From Pseudomonadota bacterium (GTDB taxonomy: Bacteria; Pseudomonadota; Gammaproteobacteria; Steroidobacterales; Steroidobacteraceae), in assembly GCA_023433515.1 (NCBI GenBank), contig JAEZCN010000103.1, positions 1 through 13,362 of the forward strand: 13,362 nucleotides of DNA, given 5' to 3'. How positions within the stretch are numbered: position 1 is the first letter of the stretch; each line of letters begins with the position of its first letter. This document shows positions 6,987 to 11,861 of this stretch, one piece after another. The notes below the pieces were generated by a model, which worked only from the letters and a program-made list of their open reading frames with translations, did no database searches and was not told the origin of the DNA. Position numbers and translations under genes: made by a program.

Positions 6987-7020
6987 GCGGGCGGCGCGCT
7001 CATCCGGGCGCGCCGCCCGC
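6987..7020. terminator. GC-rich 12-bp hairpin between OmpA-family and cupin genes
   Basis: GCGGGCGGCGCG (6987-6998) pairs perfectly with CGCGCCGCCCGC (7009-7020) around a 10-base loop. It lies about 50 bases after the OmpA-family stop. No run of T follows (ATACTGG), so it may slow or attenuate transcription rather than be a full intrinsic terminator. It ends 28 bases before the cupin ATG. Confidence 0.5.
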
Positions 7021-7047
7021 ATACTGGTGCCCTGGAACGGAGGCACC

Positions 7048-7404
7048 ATGAGCAAACAGATAGTCGATTTCGCCCAGCCCCTCGAAGGCGAGACCTCAAC
7101 ACCCGCGGCCGACCGCCTCATCTCCGGCGCGCCGCGCCAGACCGTCAGCAACTACTTCGCCGACGCGACGGAACAGTTTTTTGCTGGCATCTGGTCCAGC
7201 GCGCCAGGCAAATGGCGCATCCGATGCACCGAGTCCGAGTTCTGCTGTCTTACGAAAGGCCGCGTCGTGCTGGAAAACAAAGACGGTCAGCGCTGGGAGT
7301 TCGCGGCGGGCGCCGCCTTCGTCGTGCCATCCGGCTTCGAAGGAACCTGGGAGGTACTAGAAGAGTGCACCAAGTTCTACGCCCTCTTCGAGAGCCGCAC
7401 TTAA
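7048..7404 (+). CDS. Small cupin protein (Cupin_3/DUF861, EutQ-like)
   Basis: 118 residues, a single cupin domain at about 45-115. Motifs: GKWRIRCTESEFCCLTKGRV at 54-73 (first cupin motif, with the usual His positions replaced, as is common in this subfamily), then FAAGAAFVVPSGFEGTWEVL at 85-104, which closely follows the DUF861 pattern GDAFVIPAGF-x-GTWEV. Relatives include the ureidoglycine aminohydrolase fold, but the lack of a clear metal-binding His set argues for ligand binding or an unknown small-molecule role. ATG 7048 follows GGAGG seven bases upstream; an ATG at 7027 in the same frame lacks this. It is cytosolic, with no signal peptide. No partner gene is obvious; it may be monocistronic. 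Confidence 0.82.
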   Translation: MSKQIVDFAQPLEGETSTPAADRLISGAPRQTVSNYFADATEQFFAGIWSSAPGKWRIRCTESEFCCLTKGRVVLENKDGQRWEFAAGAAFVVPSGFEGTWEVLEECTKFYALFESRT

Positions 7405-7448
7405 TTAGTGCAAACGTCTCCCACCTCACGGCATAATCGCCGCGTCCC

Positions 7449-7472
7449 AGTGCATGTGTCTTGTTTTGCACT
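7449..7472. promoter_or_regulatory. Candidate activator (enhancer) site: AGTGCA-N12-TGCACT
   Basis: AGTGCA (7449-7454) and its exact inverse TGCACT (7467-7472) flank 12 bases, centred about 88 bases before the predicted sigma-54 start point. A third copy in the longer form AGTGCAAA lies at 7407-7414 and pairs with TTTGCACT at 7465-7472. The spacing fits a bacterial enhancer-binding protein site. The half-sites point the opposite way from the standard NtrC consensus (GCAC...GTGC), so NtrC is not claimed. Confidence 0.4.
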
Positions 7473-7522
7473 ACACGTAATTCATTGAAATTCCTGAACG
7501 TTTACGCGGTCGGCGGCATGTA

Positions 7523-7538
7523 TGGCACACCCTTTGCT
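7523..7538 (+). promoter_or_regulatory. Sigma-54 (RpoN) -24/-12 promoter
   Basis: TGGCACACCCTTTGCT matches every defined base of the consensus TGGCACR-N4-TTGCW. GG at 7524-7525 and GC at 7536-7537 have the required spacing, predicting a start near 7549 and a leader of about 25 bases with a GGAGGAG Shine-Dalgarno (7564-7570). It faces the TorF-like porin gene, so that gene should need RpoN plus an enhancer-binding activator. Confidence 0.85.
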
Positions 7539-7573
7539 TTAGCAGAGGGGCCCTTTAGCCCTTGGAGGAGACA

Positions 7574-8278
7574 ATGAAATCGATAAGAACCCTGGCGCTC
7601 GTGACCGGCCTCCTTGGCCTTTGCAGCGTCGCCCAAGCTCAATTCAGTTCGACCTGGACTGCGGTGAGCGACTACGACTTCCGCGGTTGGAGCCAGAGCG
7701 CGAAGGACCCGGCGCTGCAAGGCAGCGCGGACTACGCGTTCGGTGACAGCGGATTCGCGATCGGCGCCTGGGCGTCGAGCAGCATCGACTTCGGAGACGG
7801 CAACGATGCCGACATCGAGCTCGATCTCTACGCCGGCTACACCGGCACGATCAACGACACGTTCTCGTGGTCGTTCCTGGCGAACTACTACACGTATCCC
7901 AGCTCCGACGACACCGAGGACTTCCTCGAAGTGAACGTGGGCTTCGATGCCGGCAACTTCGGCATGAAGCAGTGGTACAGCGACGACTGGCTGGGCTCCG
8001 GCGTCAGCGCCTGGTACACCGAAGCGAACTACTCGCAACCGATCGGCGAGAGCTTCTCGCTGGATTTCCATGCGGGTTACTCGTGGGGTGATGCCTGGGA
8101 GGACTTCGAGATGTTCGACTACTCGGTCGCGCTCACGTACTCCTTCAGCAACTTCAGCGTCTTCGGCAAGTTCACGGGCACGGACGCCAGTGGTTTCGAC
8201 AAGGTCACGAGCGACGCGAACAACAACGAGCCGCGTTTCCTCGTCGGCTTCTCGACGACGTTCCCATGGGGCGATTGA
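7574..8278 (+). CDS. TorF family putative porin (TIGR02001-like outer-membrane protein)
   Basis: 234 residues. Signal peptide 1-22 (TLALVTGLLGLCSVAQA, cleavage AQA/Q). The mature protein is a beta-strand alternation rich in Tyr, Trp, Ser, Asp and Gly. It starts with the family hallmark SDYDFRGWSQSAKDPALQGS (32-51), then FAIGAWASSSIDFGD, a DLYAGYTG strand, YYTYPS, a central FHAGYSW, and a C-terminal strand RFLVGFSTTF, just short of a terminal aromatic residue. Such proteins are predicted small outer-membrane beta-barrels. In many gammaproteobacteria the gene precedes glnK-amtB and is under nitrogen control; here no glnK or amtB follows, and a terminator closes the unit. ATG 7574 follows GGAGGAG; the upstream in-frame ATG at 7562 lacks a Shine-Dalgarno and would spoil the signal peptide. 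The substrate is unknown. Confidence 0.88.
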   Translation: MKSIRTLALVTGLLGLCSVAQAQFSSTWTAVSDYDFRGWSQSAKDPALQGSADYAFGDSGFAIGAWASSSIDFGDGNDADIELDLYAGYTGTINDTFSWSFLANYYTYPSSDDTEDFLEVNVGFDAGNFGMKQWYSDDWLGSGVSAWYTEANYSQPIGESFSLDFHAGYSWGDAWEDFEMFDYSVALTYSFSNFSVFGKFTGTDASGFDKVTSDANNNEPRFLVGFSTTFPWGD

Positions 8279-8320
8279 TTTGACGAGTTGACGAGATCAG
8301 CGAAGAATTCACGCTGATTC

Positions 8321-8356
8321 GGAAAGGCCGGTCCCTCGCGACCGGCCTTTCCTTTT
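8321..8356 (+). terminator. Intrinsic terminator after the TorF-like gene
   Basis: GGAAAGGCCGGTC (8321-8333) pairs perfectly with GACCGGCCTTTCC (8340-8352) over 13 bp around the 6-base loop CCTCGC, followed by TTTT. It lies 42 bases after the porin stop and 28 bases before the MATE start. The A-rich side makes it usable on the other strand only weakly. Confidence 0.9.
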
Positions 8357-8383
8357 GCCCGTTCCGAACGGATAGCTGGACGC

Positions 8384-9748
8384 ATGAAAGACCTCAGCAG
8401 CGGCTCGATACCGGGACACATCGGCACGATGTCGATCCAGATGGCGATCCCGATCTTCGTTCAGACGCTGTATTTCTTCACGGACCTGTATTTCGTCACC
8501 AAGCTCGGTGACGCGGTGACGGCCGGCGTCACGTCGGCGGGCAACATCTGGTTCGTGACGCTGGCGCTCACGCAGATCCTCAACGTCGGCACGCTGGCGC
8601 TCGTGGCGCAGGCGGTCGGCGCGAAGGATCGCGACCGCGCGAACCTGGTCTTCAACCAGGCGCTGATGTTGTCGCTGTTCCTGGTGGTCGCCGTGATCGC
8701 CGGGCTCTACGCCTTATCCGGGCCCTACATGCGCGCCGTCGCCGCGGATGCGGACACCGCGCGCGCCGGCATCGAATACCTGTACTGGTTCGCGCCCGGC
8801 CTCGGCCTGCAGTTCATCATGATCGCGATGTTCGCGACGTTGCGCGGGACGGGCATCGTGATGCCGACGATGATCATCCAGCTGCTGACGCTGGTCGTGA
8901 ACACCCTGCTCGCGCCGGTGCTGATCGCCGGTTGGGGAACGGGCAGGCCGCTCGGCGCCGCCGGCGCCGGCCTCGCGAGCACCATTGCCGTCGTCGTCGG
9001 CGTGATCCTCTGCGCCTACTACTTCCACAAGCACGAAAAGTACGTGTCCATCCATCGCGAGCAGATGCGCCCGCGCACCCAGGTGTGGGGCAGGGTGCTC
9101 GCGGTGGGGCTGCCGGTCGGGCTCGAGTTCATCCTGATCTCGATCGTGATGACGGCTATCTACTACCTGATCCGCGAGTTCGGCGCGGCCGCGCAGGCCG
9201 GATTCGGCGTGAGCCAGAGCGTGATGCGCATCATCATGCTGCCCGCGATGGCTGTCGCGTTCGCCGCCGCGCCGATCGCCGGCCAGAACTTCGGCGCCCG
9301 CAAGCCCGCACGCGTGCACGAAACCTTTCGCTGGGCGGCGTTGCTCAGCATCGCGATCATGACGGTGCTGACGCTCGTATGTCAGTTCGAGGCCGAGTGG
9401 TTCATGCACTGGTTCTCGCGCGAAGAGGCCGTGGTCGCCGTCGGCGTCGAGGTGCTCGTGATCACGTCCTGGAATTTCATCGCGACCGGCGTGATCTTCA
9501 GCTGTTCGTCGATATTCCAGGGACTCGGCAACACCTGGCCGGTCAGCGGCGCGAGCGCGTTCCGGCTCGTGTTGTTCATCGTGCCCGCGTTCTGGCTGAC
9601 GTCGCGCCCGGGATTCACGCTCGATGAGCTGTGGTACCTGTCGGTCGTAACGATGTTCCTGCAGGCTCTCGCGAGCTATCTACTTCTGCGCCGCGAGTTC
9701 TCCCGCAAGCTGGGGTCCCCGAAAATGGGGACATTCCCTGTTTCCTAG
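8384..9748 (+). CDS. MATE family multidrug/cation antiporter
   Basis: 454 residues with about twelve hydrophobic segments in two halves separated by a soluble loop (about 215-235, HKHEKYVSIHREQMRPRTQV), the layout of MATE/NorM transporters. The first half carries VQTLYFFTDLYFVTKLG and GTLALVAQAVGAKD, a match to the family's GT-x-ALVAQ-x-x-GA element. The second half repeats it as VAFAAAPIAGQNFGARKPAR. IFQGLGNTWPV at about 385 matches the conserved QGxGxT motif. Members export drugs or metabolites in exchange for Na+ or H+; the substrate here is not predictable. The Shine-Dalgarno is weak. The last seven residues (MGTFPVS) and the TAG stop are encoded by the left arm of repeat copy 2, so the natural C-terminus has been replaced or extended. 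It follows a terminator, so it probably has its own promoter. Confidence 0.88.
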   Translation: MKDLSSGSIPGHIGTMSIQMAIPIFVQTLYFFTDLYFVTKLGDAVTAGVTSAGNIWFVTLALTQILNVGTLALVAQAVGAKDRDRANLVFNQALMLSLFLVVAVIAGLYALSGPYMRAVAADADTARAGIEYLYWFAPGLGLQFIMIAMFATLRGTGIVMPTMIIQLLTLVVNTLLAPVLIAGWGTGRPLGAAGAGLASTIAVVVGVILCAYYFHKHEKYVSIHREQMRPRTQVWGRVLAVGLPVGLEFILISIVMTAIYYLIREFGAAAQAGFGVSQSVMRIIMLPAMAVAFAAAPIAGQNFGARKPARVHETFRWAALLSIAIMTVLTLVCQFEAEWFMHWFSREEAVVAVGVEVLVITSWNFIATGVIFSCSSIFQGLGNTWPVSGASAFRLVLFIVPAFWLTSRPGFTLDELWYLSVVTMFLQALASYLLLRREFSRKLGSPKMGTFPVS

Positions 9749-9861
9749 CAAAAGGGGACAGGGTTGCGGTTGACGTGCCCAGGCAGGATTCCTCGAGCCA
9801 CGCGCCGACTTCCCCGCTCAGGTCTGTCCCAATTTGCCAGGAAACGGGGAATGTCCCCATT
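9724..9861. repeat. Diverged second copy of the inverted-repeat element (copy 2)
   Basis: Arms at 9724-9761 and 9824-9861 are inverted repeats of 38 bases with four mismatches, beginning AATGGGGACATTCCC on both ends. They match the arms of copy 1 (5859-6106) in order and orientation, but the interior is only about 62 bases and unrelated to copy 1. The left arm is read as the MATE C-terminus; the right arm provides the aminotransferase stop. No transposase is present. In RNA the arms would form a long hairpin, so the element may also act as a bidirectional terminator between these convergent genes. Confidence 0.8.
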
Positions 9862-11185
9862 ATGCCTTCAGGGCCTGGGAGAGAATTCCGATCAGCTCGT
9901 CGACGTGTTTGGGCTCGATGATGAGCGGCGGGGAGAGCGCGATGATGTCACCGGTCGTGCGGATCAGCAGGCCGCGCTCGAAGCATTTCAGGTACACGTC
10001 GAATGCGCGTGCGCCGGGCGAACCGGCGGCCGGCGCGAGCTCGATACCCGCGACGAGGCCGTAGTTGCGCACGTCGATCACGTGCGGCAGGCCTTTCAAT
10101 GAATGTACGGCCTCCTCGAACGCGGCCGCCATCTGCTTCGCGCGCGTGAGCAGGTTCTCGCGCTGGTAGATGTCGATCGCCGCGAGGCCCGCGGCGCAGG
10201 CGATGGGATGCGCCGAATACGTGTAGCCGTGGAACAGTTCGATCGCTCCCGGCGGACCTTGCATGAACGCGTCGTAGATCTTCTTCGAGACGAGCACCGC
10301 GCCCATCGGCACGCAGCCGTTGGTCAGGCCCTTCGCGCAGGTGATGATGTCCGGCGTCACGCCGAACTCCTGCGCCGCGAACGGCGAGCCGGTGCGGCCG
10401 AATCCCGTGATCACCTCGTCGAAGATCAGCAGGATGCCGTGTTTGTCGCAGATCTCGCGCAGGCGCTTCAGATATCCCTGCGGCGGCAGGATGACGCCGG
10501 TGGAGCCCGCGATCGGCTCGACGATGACGGCCGCAATCGTCGACGCATCGTGCAGCGCGATCAGCCGCTCGAGGTCATCCGCGAACTCGACGCCGTGAGC
10601 CGGCAACCCGCGCGTGAACGCGTTACGCGCGGGATCGTGCGTGTGACGCAGGTGATCCACGCCCGGAATCATCGCCGCGGGCCACACCTTTCTATTGGCG
10701 ACCATGCCGCCGACGCTTATCCCGCCGAAACCCACGCCGTGATAACCGCGCTCGCGCCCTAACAACCGGACGCGCGCGGCATCACCCTTCGCGCGGTGAT
10801 ACGCCAGCGCGATCTTGAGCGCGGTGTCGACCGACTCGGAGCCCGAGTTCGTGAAGAACACGTGTTCGATCCCGGCGGGCGCGATGCTCACCAGGGCATT
10901 CGCAAGTTCGAACGCGGCCGGGTGCCCCATCTGGAATGGCGGCGCGTAATCCATCGCTTCGAGCTGCCGAGCGACCGCCTGCGTGATCTCCTGGCGGCCA
11001 TGACCGGCGTTGACGCACCAGAGCCCGGCGACCCCGTCGAGGATCCGCCGTCCGTCCGGCGTTTCGTAGTACATGCCCGTGGCCCTGGCCAACATGCGAG
11101 GCTTGCTCTTGAACTGGCGGTTCGCCGTGAACGGCATCCAGTAGGCGTCGAGGGAAGAGCCTGGGGCTAGCGGCTGGGCGGGCAT
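9860..11185 (-). CDS. Class III PLP aminotransferase, omega-amino-acid:pyruvate type
   Basis: 441 residues from ATG 11185, preceded by GGAGA five bases upstream. It follows beta-alanine/omega-amino-acid:pyruvate aminotransferases through its whole length: LDAYWMPFTANRQF at 12-25, GLWCVNAGHGRQEI at 54-67, FFTNSGSESVDTALK at 110-124 (PLP phosphate loop), RGYHGVGFGG, then IFDEVITGFGRTGS at 254-267 with Asp256 binding the PLP ring nitrogen. The Schiff-base lysine is Lys285 in CAKGLTNG, and HGYTYSAHPIACAAG is at 319-333. Arg409 (LLIRTTGD) sits where related enzymes bind the substrate carboxylate. Reaction: amino group from an omega-amino acid, polyamine or beta-alanine to pyruvate, in the cytosol. 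The frame is open to 11509 but that extension overlaps the divergent regulator and lacks family similarity. The TAA stop lies in repeat copy 2. Its partners are probably the divergent dehydrogenase and regulator. Confidence 0.88.
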   Translation of the reverse strand: MPAQPLAPGSSLDAYWMPFTANRQFKSKPRMLARATGMYYETPDGRRILDGVAGLWCVNAGHGRQEITQAVARQLEAMDYAPPFQMGHPAAFELANALVSIAPAGIEHVFFTNSGSESVDTALKIALAYHRAKGDAARVRLLGRERGYHGVGFGGISVGGMVANRKVWPAAMIPGVDHLRHTHDPARNAFTRGLPAHGVEFADDLERLIALHDASTIAAVIVEPIAGSTGVILPPQGYLKRLREICDKHGILLIFDEVITGFGRTGSPFAAQEFGVTPDIITCAKGLTNGCVPMGAVLVSKKIYDAFMQGPPGAIELFHGYTYSAHPIACAAGLAAIDIYQRENLLTRAKQMAAAFEEAVHSLKGLPHVIDVRNYGLVAGIELAPAAGSPGARAFDVYLKCFERGLLIRTTGDIIALSPPLIIEPKHVDELIGILSQALKA

Positions 11186-11303
11186 GCGCGTCTCCGGAGG
11201 TGGCCCCGGCATCATAATTAAAAGGTGAGCGCTCGTTGACACGACCGCGAAATCGCGCCGAAATCCGGGGAGTAATCCAACGGGACCGTCACCGGAACCA
11301 GCC
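11186..11303. promoter_or_regulatory. Divergent promoter/operator region of the amine-catabolism cassette
   Basis: 118 bp between the aminotransferase and regulator starts. On the minus strand TATGAT (complement of 11211-11216) is a good -10 for the aminotransferase, giving a leader of about 20 bases; its -35 (TCAACG) is poor, suggesting activation or a weak promoter. On the plus strand TTGACA (11236-11241) is a perfect -35, with only a weak -10 (CGAAAT, 11259-11264). Two palindromes overlap these elements: GAGCGCTC (11227-11234) and CGCGA-AA-TCGCG (11246-11257). Both are candidate operators for the adjacent regulator, controlling both directions. Confidence 0.5.
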
Positions 11304-11852
11304 ATGACCATCGACGTCGGAGCACGGCTCAAACACGTGCGCGAGCTGCACGGCCTCTCGCAACGCGAGCTCGCGCGCCGGGCGGGCGTGACGAACGGAC
11401 TCATCTCCCTGATAGAGCAGAACCGCGTGAGCCCTTCGGTCGGCTCGCTCAAGAAGGTGCTCGACGGCGTGCCGCTGTCGATGGCCGAGTTCTTCACGCT
11501 CGACGTCACGAGCGCGGCGCAGGTCTTCTACTCGGCCGACGAGCTGGTCGAGATCGGTAACGATGGGGCCTCGCTGCGGCTGGTCGCCGCGCAGCGCCCG
11601 GGCCGGCAGCTCACGGTGCTGCACGAGCGGTACGAGCCCGGCGCCGCGACGGGCGACGACATGTTGTCGCATCGCGGGGAGGAGGGCGGCGTGGTCGTGC
11701 GCGGCAAGGTCGAGCTCACCGTGGGCGGACAATCGCGCATCCTCGAGCCGGGCGACGCCTACTATTTTTCCAGCACCACGCCGCATCGATTCCGCAACGT
11801 CGGCCGAGAGGTCTGTGAGATCATCTCCGCCTCCACCCCGCCGACTTTCTAG
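11304..11852 (+). CDS. puuR: PuuR-like XRE-cupin transcriptional regulator
   Basis: 182 residues, close to the 185 of E. coli PuuR. An XRE helix-turn-helix lies at about 7-62: LSQRELARRAGVTNGLISLI is helix 2-turn-recognition helix, then EQNRVSPSVGSLKKVLDGV and LSMAEFF. The cupin domain is at about 105-178 with HRGEEGGVVVRGKVELTVGG (123-142), LEPGDAYYFSSTTPHRFRNV (147-166) and the terminal IISASTPPTF, nearly identical in pattern to PuuR (IISAHTPTTF). PuuR represses putrescine-utilisation genes and is released by the polyamine. This protein would act on the 118-bp divergent region upstream. ATG 11304 has only a weak GGA Shine-Dalgarno. It sits nine bases before the dehydrogenase gene, so the two form an operon. 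Its effector (putrescine or another amine) is inferred. Confidence 0.85.
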   Translation: MTIDVGARLKHVRELHGLSQRELARRAGVTNGLISLIEQNRVSPSVGSLKKVLDGVPLSMAEFFTLDVTSAAQVFYSADELVEIGNDGASLRLVAAQRPGRQLTVLHERYEPGAATGDDMLSHRGEEGGVVVRGKVELTVGGQSRILEPGDAYYFSSTTPHRFRNVGREVCEIISASTPPTF

Positions 11853-11861
11853 GACGCCCCG

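Noticed and set aside
7449..7472. Calling the inverted AGTGCA pair an NtrC site
   Set aside because: NtrC sites run GCAC then GTGC; this pair has the opposite order and a longer spacer.
5859..9861. CRISPR array
   Set aside because: There are only two dispersed inverted-repeat elements, not direct repeats with regular spacers, and no cas genes.
11186..11509. Upstream extension of the aminotransferase frame to 11509
   Set aside because: It would overlap the divergent regulator and adds over 100 residues not found in the family; ATG 11185 has a good Shine-Dalgarno and the family N-terminus.
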